A stretch of 64,000 nucleotides of DNA, taken from contig NZ_CP097218.1 of NCBI RefSeq assembly GCF_023373525.1, positions 3,534,001-3,598,000 on the forward strand. Reading direction: 5' to 3'. Below the pieces are notes generated by a model. The model saw only the letters and a list, made by a program, of their open reading frames with translations. It ran no database searches and had not been told where the DNA came from. The DNA is from Brachybacterium kimchii (GTDB taxonomy: Bacteria; Actinomycetota; Actinomycetes; Actinomycetales; Dermabacteraceae). Shown here in pieces: positions 15,871 to 24,456 of the stretch. The translations under genes were made by a program, and so were the position numbers. Position 1 is the stretch's first letter. Every line of letters starts with the position of its first letter.

Positions 15871-16647
15871 ATGACGCTGCCCACCGCCTCCGCCCCATCC
15901 GACACCGCGATCGCCTGGTGCCTCCTGGACGCGCAGGGTCGCGAGCTCTCGAGCAGCGAGGCCGACCGCGCCTTCTACGCGGCGAGCACCATCAAGCTGT
16001 ATGTGCTGCTCGCCGCGCTGCGCGCCGCGGATCGCGGGGAGCTGGACCTCGGGGCGGAGGTCGCCGCGACCCGGACCTTCACAGGGGAGGGCGGCGCGTC
16101 GTTCACGCTCGCGGGCGACCATCTGGACCCGACGCATCCGGACGACGGGCAGCAGATCTCCGTGCGGGAGCTGCTGGTGCGGATGATCGACCGCTCGAGC
16201 AACGAGGCGACCGACCACGTGCTCTCCCTCGTCGGCCTCGGCGCGGTGGCCGACGTGATCGCGGACCTGGGCCTGCCCGCGACGCGCGTCGAGCGGATGA
16301 TCGGCGACGGCGCGGCGCTCGCCGCGGGCCGCACCAACGAGACCAGCGCGCGGGACCTCGCGCGCACCATGGACGCGATCATGCGCAGCGGCTCCGCCCT
16401 CGCCCGCGAGGCGCTCGCCGCGCAGCGGATCCGCATCATCGGCCGCGCCGTGCGGCCCGGCGTCCCCGTGCTCTCGAAGTCCGGCTGGGTCGATGGGTTC
16501 CGCCACGACGTCGCGGCCATCGGCGGCAGCGACGGGGCCGGCTTCCACGTCCTCGCGGTGATGACGGGCGGATGGGCCGAGGAGGAGGCCGACGAGCGGA
16601 TCTTCGCGCGGACCCGGGAGCTGCTGCCCGCGGAGGTGCTGCGCTAG
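15871..16647 (+). CDS. class A beta-lactamase-fold serine hydrolase, cytoplasmic
   Basis: 258 residues. The SxxK nucleophile motif is AASTIKLYVL near residue 39, SSNEATDHVL near 110 matches the SDN-like second motif (SxN), and KSGWVDG near 207 is the third (KSG). The Glu166-type omega loop of true class A enzymes is not clearly present. There is no signal peptide, unusual for a beta-lactamase, which normally acts outside the membrane. It may therefore be an amidase or esterase relative. A leaderless promoter precedes it. Confidence 0.75.
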   Translation: MTLPTASAPSDTAIAWCLLDAQGRELSSSEADRAFYAASTIKLYVLLAALRAADRGELDLGAEVAATRTFTGEGGASFTLAGDHLDPTHPDDGQQISVRELLVRMIDRSSNEATDHVLSLVGLGAVADVIADLGLPATRVERMIGDGAALAAGRTNETSARDLARTMDAIMRSGSALAREALAAQRIRIIGRAVRPGVPVLSKSGWVDGFRHDVAAIGGSDGAGFHVLAVMTGGWAEEEADERIFARTRELLPAEVLR

Positions 16648-16648
16648 C

Positions 16649-17863
16649 TCAGCCCTTCGCGAGCTCCACGCGCCGCGCCCCGGCGTACTCGCCGTCGGTG
16701 TCGTACTCGGTCAGCGAGACGACCTCGACGCTCCGGGCCGCGTTCGGAGCCTGCATGATCTGGTCGTCGCCCACGTAGAGGGCGACGTGGCGGATCGACT
16801 CGGCGCCCGGCTCGGTCGCGAAGAACACGAGGTCGCCGCGCTGGAGGTCCTCGCGCTCGACGCTCTGCAGTCCCGACTCGTGCATCTGGTCGCCGGCGTC
16901 GCGCTCGAGGGTGATGCCGTGGTGGTGGAACAGGGTGTACGTGTACCCGGAGCAGTCGTAGCCGTATGCGCTCACGCCGGCCCAGAGATAGCGCAGGCCC
17001 AGGAAGCGCTCGCCGGTCGCGATGATGTCCTCGACCGTGGGGCGCGGGGGCTTCTCGCCGTGCGCGCGCACCGCGGCGTCCTCGATGCTGAGCTGCATGG
17101 TGCCCGCGTCAGGGACGGCGACCTCGATGCTGTCCTCGTTCTGGCCGGTGACCGGGAGGATCGTGTCGAAGGAGACCGGCAGGCGCGCGCCCTCGCCGCG
17201 GCTCGGCGAGGTGAGGGTGCTGGTGAGCGCGGTGACGGTCGCGGTCGAGGCGCAGCGCGCCAGGCGTGCGAAGCGCTCGTCGACGGTGAGGTGGTCGACC
17301 GGGACCCAGCCCGGGTAGCCGCGGTCGTCGCGCGGGGTGCCCTGGGCGGTGACCACGATGTGCGCCCACTCGCCGTCGATCTCGTCGACGATGACCTCGC
17401 TGCCCAGCACGGCCTGCGATTCGAGCTTCCCGGTGAGCCACTTGCGGGTCTCCTCGTCGGGCATCTTCGCGTTCCAGGCGTCGAGGTCCACGGGCGTGGA
17501 GACCGCGCCGTCGTCGATGCCCTCGCGGTTCGTGCGCGGATCGACCCACAGCGTGGTCGCCGTGACCTTCACGTGCGCCCTCTCGCCGGCCTTCGGCGTC
17601 CTGCCGCCGCTGCTGTGCCCGTGGTCGCCGTGACCGTGGCCGCCCTTGTGCGCGGGAGCGGCGGAGGCGGAGGCGGCGCCGGCGAGGCCCGCGAGGCCGG
17701 CGGCGCCGGTGGCGGCGAGCCGCAGACCGGCGCGCCGGGTGACCTGCGGGTTCTGCGATGCGTCGGCGGGGTCGTGCGGGGTGGTGCTGCGATGGGCGGA
17801 CATGGTGTCCTCCTTCGAGGAGACGGGTTCGGGCATGCCGGGGACCTGCGGGGTCGACGTCAC
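16649..17863 (-). CDS. Tat-exported NlpC/P60 peptidase
   Basis: 404 residues. A twin-arginine signal (TRRAGLRLA, Arg43-Arg44, then a Gly/Ala-rich core) directs export. A His-rich stretch (GGHGHGDHGH) follows, then SH3-like domains at ~95-250, and the NlpC/P60 domain at ~275-400 with Cys304 (YGYDCSGYTY) and His359 (IRHVALYVGDD). The third polar residue is probably Gln in IMQAPN. YkfC-type relatives cut gamma-D-Glu-diamino acid bonds in murein peptides. The GTG at 17863 overlaps the epimerase stop (GTGA) and has AGGAGG 8 nt upstream. An internal ATG at 17803 also has a strong ribosome site, so two starts are possible. Confidence 0.88.
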   Translation of the reverse strand: MTSTPQVPGMPEPVSSKEDTMSAHRSTTPHDPADASQNPQVTRRAGLRLAATGAAGLAGLAGAASASAAPAHKGGHGHGDHGHSSGGRTPKAGERAHVKVTATTLWVDPRTNREGIDDGAVSTPVDLDAWNAKMPDEETRKWLTGKLESQAVLGSEVIVDEIDGEWAHIVVTAQGTPRDDRGYPGWVPVDHLTVDERFARLARCASTATVTALTSTLTSPSRGEGARLPVSFDTILPVTGQNEDSIEVAVPDAGTMQLSIEDAAVRAHGEKPPRPTVEDIIATGERFLGLRYLWAGVSAYGYDCSGYTYTLFHHHGITLERDAGDQMHESGLQSVEREDLQRGDLVFFATEPGAESIRHVALYVGDDQIMQAPNAARSVEVVSLTEYDTDGEYAGARRVELAKG

Positions 17864-18996
17864 CTACCACCTCCTGCGTCATCAGCGTCCTGCATCGGGT
17901 CGAGCATCGCAAGGCCGAGCCCGGGACCGCCGATCAGCTCGAGCTCGGCGCCGCGCTGGCGGTAGCCGCCCGACGGCGCCCCGGAGGTGAACCAGGCCGG
18001 GGGATCGAGGTCGATGAGGGCGATCGCCGGGTGCGCGAAGGCCAGGTGGGCCGCGGCGGTGATCGAGATCCGCGGCTCCATCATCGAGCCCACCATGCAG
18101 GCGATGCCCGCCTCGAGGGCCACGTCGGCCACGGCGAGCGCCTCGCGCAGGCCGCCGGTCTTGGCGAGCTTGATGTTCAGGAGGTCGGCCGCACCGGCCT
18201 CGACGATGCGGCGGGCGTCCTGTGCATCCCATACGGCCTCGTCGGCCATCACCGGGGTCGCCACCTCGGCGCGCACCCGGGCGAGACCCTCGAGGTCCGC
18301 GGCCGGGACGGGCTGCTCGACCAGCTCGATCGGCAGGCCGTCCCGCTCGAAGCCGGTGATGATGCTGATCGCCTCGCGGGCCTCCCAGCCCTGGTTCGCG
18401 TCCAGGCGCAGGCTCACCCCGGGGGCGGCCTCGAGCACGGCGGCGAGTCGCCGGCGGTCCTCGTCGATGTCCCGGCCGAGCTTGATCTTCAGGATCTGCT
18501 CGCCCGCGGCGACCGCGTCGCGGGCATGACCGGCCATCACCTCGGGGTCCTCGAGGGAGATCGTCATGTCGTTGGTCAGCGTGCCGCAGCGGGTGCCGCC
18601 CAGCAGCTCGACCAGCGGCACCCGGGCGGCGCGCGCGGCGGCGTCGTGCAGGGCCACGTCCAGGGCGGCCTTCGCGCTCGTGCTCCCCGGGACAGCGTCC
18701 CGGATGCGGCGTCCGAGGTCTTCCAGGGTGCCCTGGGCGCCCTCGAGCGCGCCGCGCAGCGGACCGGCCAGGCAGGCGGCGATCGACTCGGCCGATTCGC
18801 CCGTGACGGCGACGGTCTCGGCCGAGGATCCCTGGCCGACGGTGCCGTCGGCCAGCTCGACCTCCGCGACCACGTAGTGCACGGCCTCGGTGCGCCGTGC
18901 CGCGGTCACGAAGGGCCGCTTGAGCGGCGCGACGTGGCGGTGGTGGCGCACCGCGACGACGTGCACGTCGGGATCCTGCAGGGTCTGCGGGGTCAT
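17860..18996 (-). CDS. dipeptide epimerase (L-Ala-D/L-Glu type), enolase superfamily
   Basis: 378 residues of the muconate-lactonising subgroup. Active-site elements in order are the KxK pair (QILKIKLGRD near 175), LDANQGW near 200, ELVEQPV near 227, MADEAVW near 252, and the second catalytic Lys in NIKLAKTGG near 275. A DLDPPAWF motif near 330 matches Ala-Glu epimerases, which bind the dipeptide amino group there. The protein would epimerise L-Ala-D-Glu to L-Ala-L-Glu during murein peptide recycling. It is followed with 4-bp overlap by an NlpC/P60 peptidase and preceded 26 bp upstream by DUF819. GAGGAGG precedes the ATG. Confidence 0.88.
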   Translation of the reverse strand: MTPQTLQDPDVHVVAVRHHRHVAPLKRPFVTAARRTEAVHYVVAEVELADGTVGQGSSAETVAVTGESAESIAACLAGPLRGALEGAQGTLEDLGRRIRDAVPGSTSAKAALDVALHDAAARAARVPLVELLGGTRCGTLTNDMTISLEDPEVMAGHARDAVAAGEQILKIKLGRDIDEDRRRLAAVLEAAPGVSLRLDANQGWEAREAISIITGFERDGLPIELVEQPVPAADLEGLARVRAEVATPVMADEAVWDAQDARRIVEAGAADLLNIKLAKTGGLREALAVADVALEAGIACMVGSMMEPRISITAAAHLAFAHPAIALIDLDPPAWFTSGAPSGGYRQRGAELELIGGPGLGLAMLDPMQDADDAGGGR

Positions 18997-19022
18997 CGAT
19001 GCCCCTCCTCTCGCGGTGACGG

Positions 19023-20174
19023 TCACAGCGCGTGCATGACCTGGGCGCCGATCAGGCCCACGAACGTGCCCATGAACGATCCGATCAGGGCGAACAGCAC
19101 GCCCACGGGGACCAGCTGGCGGTTGAAGGCGCTCGCGACCACGGGTGCGGAGGCGATGCCGCCGATGTTCGCGGTGGAGGCGACGGCGAGGGAGAACAGC
19201 TCGACCTTCGCGATCTTCGCGTAGAGCACCATGATCCCGGCGTGGATCGCGACCACGAGGATGCCCATCACGATGTAGATCGGCGCCTGCGTGATCGCCG
19301 AGAAGTCCGAGCCCGAGGCGATCTGGCCGATCACCACGAACAGCATCAGCGTGGCGACCTCGCTCGATCCGGCCGTCGACCCCAGCGGGGTCAGCGCGAC
19401 GAGGAGCCCCAGCAGGGAGACGATGAGGATCGACCAGGTGGTGCCGTTGACGACCGCGCCCCACTCGGGCAGCAGGCCGCCGATCCAGATCGAGAAGGTC
19501 GAGACCAGGATCGCGCCGAAGACGACGATCGCGAGCGAGGACACCGTCACCGGCTTCTCCTCCTCCTCGAAGGCGCCCTCGTGGGCGTCGAGGTAGGAGG
19601 TGTCGGCCTTGGTCCAGCGGTTGAAGCGGGGCGAGACCGCGACCGAGGCGAACATCAGCATCAGCCACAGCGAGTACATCAGCGTGTCGGTGATCAGGGC
19701 GTAGCCGAAGATGTTCTCCGGGGCCTTGAGGATGTCCTGGACGGCCACCATGTTCGCGCTGCCGCCGGTCCAGCTGGCCAGCAGCGCGCCGAACACCTTC
19801 CACGCCTCGGGGTGCACCGCGGCCTGGAAGACCACGTACACCAGCACCATGCCGAAGCACAGCGAGGCCGAGGCGACGAACATCGTCAGCAGCAGCTTCG
19901 GTCCCAGACGGATGATCTTGCGCAGGTCGCAGCCGAACAGGAACAGGAAGATCATCGCCGGCAGCAGGACGTCCTTGACCTGGGCGATGGGGGCGCGGGT
20001 CGCGTCGTCCTGGCCGAAGACGCCGAGCGTGTTCAGCAGTGCGCACAGCAGGTACATCAGCACCATGCCGGGCACGTACTTGAACAGCTTCCAGCCGGTC
20101 GTCTTCTCGAGGACGATCAGCACGCACGACAGTCCCAGCAGGACGCCGAGCATCAGCAGGCCGTCGGTGATCAT
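19023..20174 (-). CDS. DUF819 (YjcL-like) integral membrane protein, putative transporter
   Basis: 383 residues with ten or more membrane helices. SWTGGSANMVAVQDIL near residue 150 and STANIGGIASAPVVASA near 335 are the two matching re-entrant motifs of DUF819, reminiscent of sodium-coupled glutamate-type carriers. A cytoplasmic acidic loop (AHEGAFEEEEKP) lies near 205. The start at 20174 has GAGGAG 7 nt upstream. Its operon partners are a dipeptide epimerase and an exported murein peptidase, so it is the best local candidate to import the released peptides. This is an inference from gene order, not from sequence. Confidence 0.8.
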   Translation of the reverse strand: MITDGLLMLGVLLGLSCVLIVLEKTTGWKLFKYVPGMVLMYLLCALLNTLGVFGQDDATRAPIAQVKDVLLPAMIFLFLFGCDLRKIIRLGPKLLLTMFVASASLCFGMVLVYVVFQAAVHPEAWKVFGALLASWTGGSANMVAVQDILKAPENIFGYALITDTLMYSLWLMLMFASVAVSPRFNRWTKADTSYLDAHEGAFEEEEKPVTVSSLAIVVFGAILVSTFSIWIGGLLPEWGAVVNGTTWSILIVSLLGLLVALTPLGSTAGSSEVATLMLFVVIGQIASGSDFSAITQAPIYIVMGILVVAIHAGIMVLYAKIAKVELFSLAVASTANIGGIASAPVVASAFNRQLVPVGVLFALIGSFMGTFVGLIGAQVMHAL

Positions 20175-20217
20175 GGGGTGCTCCTCGGGGTGGGGAAGGG
20201 GTCGGGGATCGGGCAAT

Positions 20218-20275
20218 AAAAAATCGGAAGCACCGACGCAGCGCGCCCGGGCGGGCGCGTTCGTGGTGCTTCCGA
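20218..20275 (-). terminator. rho-independent terminator or attenuator on the minus strand
   Basis: The outer stem is 11 bp (20224-20234 with 20265-20275: TCGGAAGCACC/GGTGCTTCCGA). Inside is a 7-bp stem (20242-20248 with 20253-20259). Read on the minus strand, it is followed by six T residues (20223-20218). It ends DUF3870 transcription. It also lies only 44 bp before the DUF819 start codon, so it could act as an attenuator in that leader. Confidence 0.85.
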
Positions 20276-20321
20276 CGGGTTCCGGTTCTGTGAGGTCCCG
20301 GGCGGACGGAGGCGTATGGGG

Positions 20322-20639
20322 TTATGCGGTGGAGTCCGCCGAGAGGTCGCGGTACTTCGCGGCGGCATTGCGCACGGACGCGGCGAGCGCCTTCTGCGAG
20401 GACCCGTGGTACCTCTCGGTGATGGATTCCACCAGGGCGTCGTCGTCGAGGATGGAGCGTCCCACCAGCAGTTCTCCCACGAACTCGACCGTGAGGGTGA
20501 GGGTGGCGGTGCAGTCCGCCTCTCGGATGACGTGCGACTCAGTATCGACGACGAGGCCGATGAAGAAAAGTCCCCACTGCGTCGTGATCGGATTGTTGCT
20601 CGGCGACTTCGCCTCTCCGGTCAGGTAGATCGTCGTCAT
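20322..20639 (-). CDS. DUF3870 family protein
   Basis: 105 residues. The sequence MTTIYLTGEAKSPSNNPITT, the WGLFFIGLVVD strand and the C-terminal RYHGSSQKALAAS helix match DUF3870, a small single-domain family of unknown role often found beside catabolic genes. It starts with an ATGA overlap on the GNAT stop and ends about 45 bp before a strong terminator, making it the last gene of the lactone operon. Confidence 0.85.
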   Translation of the reverse strand: MTTIYLTGEAKSPSNNPITTQWGLFFIGLVVDTESHVIREADCTATLTLTVEFVGELLVGRSILDDDALVESITERYHGSSQKALAASVRNAAAKYRDLSADSTA

Positions 20640-21328
20640 GGTGAGAGGGTAGCGGGGCCGACGAGCGGGTCGTCGTCCAGGGCATCGGCGACCTCTTCGG
20701 AGGTCACCGGGCGACCGACCGAGACGACCGGCAGACCCGTCGCCGGTGAGCTGTCGCCGACGTGCTGCACGGGGCCGCCTCCTCTCGCAGTCTTCTCCAG
20801 CAGCAGCGTCACGAACTCTTCGGTCTCTCTGCTGCCGACGGGCGAGAAGCCCAGAGACAGGTAGTAGTCCAGGAGATGGGGAGCGCAGTCCAGGCGCAGC
20901 CAGCGCGCACCCCGGTGCCTCGCCTCGGCGAGAGCGAGGTCGAGCACGGTCGCTCCCAGCCCGCGCCTGCTCGCCGCCGGATCGGTCATCAGACCATGCG
21001 CGTACACGGCCGGCTCGTCGCTCCGCTCGTGCTCGCCCCAGAAGTACGGGTCCGCTTCGAGGAGCCGCACGGCGGCGGTGAACGGAGAGGCGGTCGGCGC
21101 TGCCGGGTCCTGTCCGGCCTCGTCGAGGGCGTGCCAGTCCCCGCGGGCCACCTCGTCCGCGATCTGCTCGGCTCCGAGCGAGCCGACCTGCCACTGCACG
21201 ATGCCGTGCTCGGCCATCCACTCCTCCCGTGCGCGGCGCATCCGGGTCAGGTGCGGGACGTCGTCGGGCGTGCAGGGGCGCAGGCGCGGCGGGCGCCTCG
21301 TGGTCTCCGTCCCCGCAGGTCCGCTCAC
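20636..21328 (-). CDS. GNAT-family N-acetyltransferase
   Basis: 230 residues. The N-terminal part RLRPCTPDDVPHLTRMRRAREEWM is typical of GNATs. The acetyl-CoA loop follows as LMTDPAASRRGLGATVLDLALAEARHRG near residue 125, and RLDCAPHLLDYYLSLGF near 160 is motif B. The substrate is unknown. The GTG start overlaps the stop of the aldehyde dehydrogenase (GTGA), and the gene overlaps DUF3870 at its 3' end (ATGA). It is therefore translated as part of this operon. Confidence 0.85.
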   Translation of the reverse strand: MSGPAGTETTRRPPRLRPCTPDDVPHLTRMRRAREEWMAEHGIVQWQVGSLGAEQIADEVARGDWHALDEAGQDPAAPTASPFTAAVRLLEADPYFWGEHERSDEPAVYAHGLMTDPAASRRGLGATVLDLALAEARHRGARWLRLDCAPHLLDYYLSLGFSPVGSRETEEFVTLLLEKTARGGGPVQHVGDSSPATGLPVVSVGRPVTSEEVADALDDDPLVGPATLSP

Positions 21329-22827
21329 AGCGGCAGCCGCACGTACGTGGTCTCGAGGTACTCCGCGATGCCCTCGTGGGAGCCCTCGCGGCCCAGGCCC
21401 GACTCCTTGACGCCGCCGAAGGGAGCGGCGGCGTCGGAGGCGACGCCCAGGTTCACCGCGACCATGCCCGACTCGATGCGTCCGGCGACGTCGGTGACCT
21501 CGCCGAGGTCCGCGCCGACGGCGTAGCTCATGAGCCCGAACTCGGTGTCGTTCGCGGCGCGCACCATGTCCTCGACGTCGTCCATGACGATCACGGGCGC
21601 GACCGGTCCGAAGATCTCCTCGCGGTTCACGCGGGCATCGGCCGGGACGTCGCCGAGCACGGTGGGCAGGTAGAAGTAGCCGTCCCGGCATCCCTCGGGC
21701 AGCTCGTCGGCGCGCGGCCGACGCCCGCCCGTGAGGACCTTCGCGCCGCGCTCGACGGCGTCGGCCACGAGCTCCTCGATCTTCTCCAGCGCCTTCGGCT
21801 CGATCATCGGGCCCATCGTGGTGCCCTCGTCGATCCCCGCGCCGACCTGCAGCGCCTCCGTCGACTCCACGAGGCGGCGGGTGAACTCCTCGGCGACGGA
21901 CGAGTGCACGTAGAACCGGTTCGCGGCGGTGCACGCCTCGCCGTTGTTGCGGAACTTCGCGGGCATCGCGGCGGCGATCGCCGTGTCCATGTCGGCCGAG
22001 GGGAGCACCAGGAAGGGAGCGTTGCCACCGAGCTCCATGGAGGTGCGCAGCACGTGCTCGGACGCCTGCGCGAGCAGGGAGCGGCCCACCGAGGTGGAGC
22101 CCGTGAACGAGACCTTGCGCAGGCGCCCGTCGGCCATCAGCGTCGAGGACATTCCGGAGGAGTCCGAGGTGACGACGACGTTCACGACGCCCGCGGGGAC
22201 GCCCGCGTCGGCGAGGATCTGCGCGAAGGCGAGAGAGGTCAGGGGCGTCATCTGCGCGGGCTTGAGCACGACGGTGCAGCCGGCTGCGAGGGCCGGAGCG
22301 ATCTTGCGGGTGCCCATCGACAGCGGGAAGTTCCACGGGGTGATCGCGAGGACGGGGCCGACGGGCCGCGAGGTGGTGAGGATCGCCTGCTCGGCGGCGG
22401 GGGCCTGCCGGAAGCGTCCGGGCAGGCGCACGGCCTCCTCGCTGAACCAGCGCAGGAACTCGGCGCCGTAGGTGACCTCGCCGTACGACTCGTCCAGGGG
22501 CTTGCCCATCTCGAGGGTCATCAGCGCTGCGAGGTCGTCCGCCCGCTCGTGGCAGAGCTCGTAGGCGCGGCGCAGGATCTCCGATCGCTCGCGGGGGAGG
22601 GTCGCCGCCCAGTCGGCCTGGGCGGCGACGGCGGCATCGAGAGCCTTCCCGCCGATGCTCGCCGCGTCGGCGTCGACGACCTGGGTGAGGACGCGCCCGG
22701 TCGCCGGGTCCTGCACGTCGAGATCGGGGGTGCCGCCCAGGAAGCGGCCGCCGATGAAGGAGCTGCGGGGGGTGCGCTCGAGCAGGTCGGCGACCTTCGC
22801 GGGGGAGAGACGGGGCTTCGTGGTCAT
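21325..22827 (-). CDS. gabD: succinate-semialdehyde dehydrogenase type NAD(P)-dependent aldehyde dehydrogenase
   Basis: 500 residues. Catalytic elements are Asn166 (TPWNFPLS), the cofactor motif FTGSTSVGRSL near 241, Glu265 (MELGGNAPF) and Cys299 (NNGEACTAANR). Conserved residues and length match the succinate-semialdehyde dehydrogenase branch, which oxidises succinate semialdehyde to succinate. Upstream on the same strand lie an alcohol dehydrogenase and a lactonase, which would supply that semialdehyde. A ribosome site (GAAGGAGC) lies just before the start. Confidence 0.85.
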   Translation of the reverse strand: MTTKPRLSPAKVADLLERTPRSSFIGGRFLGGTPDLDVQDPATGRVLTQVVDADAASIGGKALDAAVAAQADWAATLPRERSEILRRAYELCHERADDLAALMTLEMGKPLDESYGEVTYGAEFLRWFSEEAVRLPGRFRQAPAAEQAILTTSRPVGPVLAITPWNFPLSMGTRKIAPALAAGCTVVLKPAQMTPLTSLAFAQILADAGVPAGVVNVVVTSDSSGMSSTLMADGRLRKVSFTGSTSVGRSLLAQASEHVLRTSMELGGNAPFLVLPSADMDTAIAAAMPAKFRNNGEACTAANRFYVHSSVAEEFTRRLVESTEALQVGAGIDEGTTMGPMIEPKALEKIEELVADAVERGAKVLTGGRRPRADELPEGCRDGYFYLPTVLGDVPADARVNREEIFGPVAPVIVMDDVEDMVRAANDTEFGLMSYAVGADLGEVTDVAGRIESGMVAVNLGVASDAAAPFGGVKESGLGREGSHEGIAEYLETTYVRLPL

Positions 22828-22941
22828 GGTGCGCTCCTTCGGGTCGGGGTCTCGGGCGGGGCCGACGGGCGGGCCGACGGCGCGGCCGGTCCCTCCATCC
22901 TGCGCCTTCCGGGGCGGGATGGGGGAACCGGCCGCGAGGGA

Positions 22942-24048
22942 TCAGTCGAACAGGATGACCTGGCGGACGGCCTCGCCGTCGGCCAGCTGGTCCATCGCCT
23001 CGTTGATCTCCTCGAGGCGGATGGTGCGGCTGATCAGCTCCTCGACCGGCAGCTTCCCCTCGAGGTAGAGCCGGGCGTACTCGGGCACGTCGCGCCGCGG
23101 CACGGCCGAGCCCAGGTAGGAGCCGATGATCGACTGGGCCTGCGCGGTGAGCGGCAGCGGGGCGATCGTGACCTGCGCTGTCGGCGCGGGGAGGCCCACG
23201 GTGACCATGGTGCCGCCGAAGCCGATCGCGCCCACCGCGGTCTCGAAGGCCTTCGGATGGCCGGCGGCCTCGACCACCCGGTCGGCGGTGATCTTCTGCT
23301 CGGCGACCTCCTGCGGCGTGTACGTGCGGTGGGCGCCGAGCTCCGTCGCCCGCTCGAGCTTCGCGGGGAGGGTGTCCACGGCGATCACCTCCTTCACGTC
23401 CTGCGCGAGGGCGGTGATGAGGGCGGCCATGCCCACGCCGCCGAGGCCCACGATCATGATCGAGTCCTCGGGGCCCGGCTGCGCGGCGTTCAGGACGGCC
23501 CCGCCGCCCGTGAGCACGGCGCATCCCAGCACGGCGGCGACCTCGGGCGGGACCTCGTCGGGGACGACGACGGCGCTCGCCTGGTCCACGACGGCGCGGG
23601 TCGCGAAGCCGCTCACCCCCAGGTGGTGGTGCACGTGCTCGCCGTCGCGGGCGAGGTGGGTCGAGCCGTGCAGCAGCACTCCGTCGTTGTTGGTCCTGGA
23701 TCCGACCGAGCAGGGGAGGCGGCCGTCGGTGCGGCACTCGCGGCACTCGCCGCAGCGGGGGAGGAAGCTCATCACCACGCGGTCGCCCACGCGGATGTCC
23801 TCCACCTCGGCGCCCACGGCCTCGACGCGGCCGGCGGCCTCGTGCCCCAGCAGCATGGGGACCGGGCGCGGTCGGTTGCCGTCGACCACGGAGAGGTCGC
23901 TGTGGCAGACGCCCGCGGCCTCCATGCGCACGAGGATCTCGGTCGAGCCGGGCTCGGTGAGCTCGAGCTCGCTGATGGTGATCGGCCGGGAGTCGGCATA
24001 GGGGCGCTCGCGCCCCATCTCCTCGAGGACTGCTCCACGGATCTTCAT
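22942..24048 (-). CDS. zinc-dependent alcohol dehydrogenase (MDR)
   Basis: 368 residues. Catalytic zinc ligands are in AAGVCHSD near residue 40 and LLGHEAAGRVEAVG near 64. The structural zinc cluster is RCGECRECRTDGRLPC near 93. The Rossmann motif is VGLGGVGMAAL near 195. This resembles the NDMA-dependent/formaldehyde-type MDR branch. In context it is the likely 4-hydroxybutyrate dehydrogenase, yielding succinate semialdehyde. The ATG overlaps the FmdB-like stop (ATGA), with GGAGG 7 nt upstream. Confidence 0.85.
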   Translation of the reverse strand: MKIRGAVLEEMGRERPYADSRPITISELELTEPGSTEILVRMEAAGVCHSDLSVVDGNRPRPVPMLLGHEAAGRVEAVGAEVEDIRVGDRVVMSFLPRCGECRECRTDGRLPCSVGSRTNNDGVLLHGSTHLARDGEHVHHHLGVSGFATRAVVDQASAVVVPDEVPPEVAAVLGCAVLTGGGAVLNAAQPGPEDSIMIVGLGGVGMAALITALAQDVKEVIAVDTLPAKLERATELGAHRTYTPQEVAEQKITADRVVEAAGHPKAFETAVGAIGFGGTMVTVGLPAPTAQVTIAPLPLTAQAQSIIGSYLGSAVPRRDVPEYARLYLEGKLPVEELISRTIRLEEINEAMDQLADGEAVRQVILFD

Positions 24049-24446
24049 GCGGTCGCCTCCTTCGTCGTCCCGAACGTCGCCTGCGCGACCTTCGTGGCGA
24101 GCGGGTCTCCGGCCCTGAGCGGTCGGCCCTCGAAGGCGCCCTCGTGGGCGAGGACCGGTCGACGGTCGCCGGCGAGCTCGGGGTGCTTCTCCTCGAGCTT
24201 CTCGCGGCGGCTCATCTCGCGGTGCCAGCCGCGCACCACGTCGGGGTGGCCCTGCTGGATGCCGCGCCAGGTGGTCGGCATCTCCTCGCGCGAGCGGCCC
24301 GTGTCGGCCGTGCCGAGCTGGCGCACGGAGGCCGGGACGCGGGACGTCTCCGCCCCGCACCGGCATCGCGGGTTGTCGTCGAACATCGAGGCCAGGCCCG
24401 CTTCGAAGCGGTGGCCGTCGGCGCACTTGAGGTCGTAGAGGATCAT
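24045..24446 (-). CDS. FmdB-like putative zinc-ribbon protein
   Basis: 133 residues. It begins MILYDLKCADGHRFEAGL and continues NPRCRCGAE, the FmdB zinc-ribbon layout, but the first knuckle is KCADGH rather than CxxCG. Only one Cys, possibly with the His, is available on that side. The remaining ~90 residues are charged and helical. FmdB-like proteins often accompany amidase or dehydrogenase genes as regulators or zinc-related accessories. Here it sits between lactonase and alcohol dehydrogenase with overlap to the latter. Confidence 0.7.
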   Translation of the reverse strand: MILYDLKCADGHRFEAGLASMFDDNPRCRCGAETSRVPASVRQLGTADTGRSREEMPTTWRGIQQGHPDVVRGWHREMSRREKLEEKHPELAGDRRPVLAHEGAFEGRPLRAGDPLATKVAQATFGTTKEATA

Positions 24447-24456
24447 CGCCGGCCCC

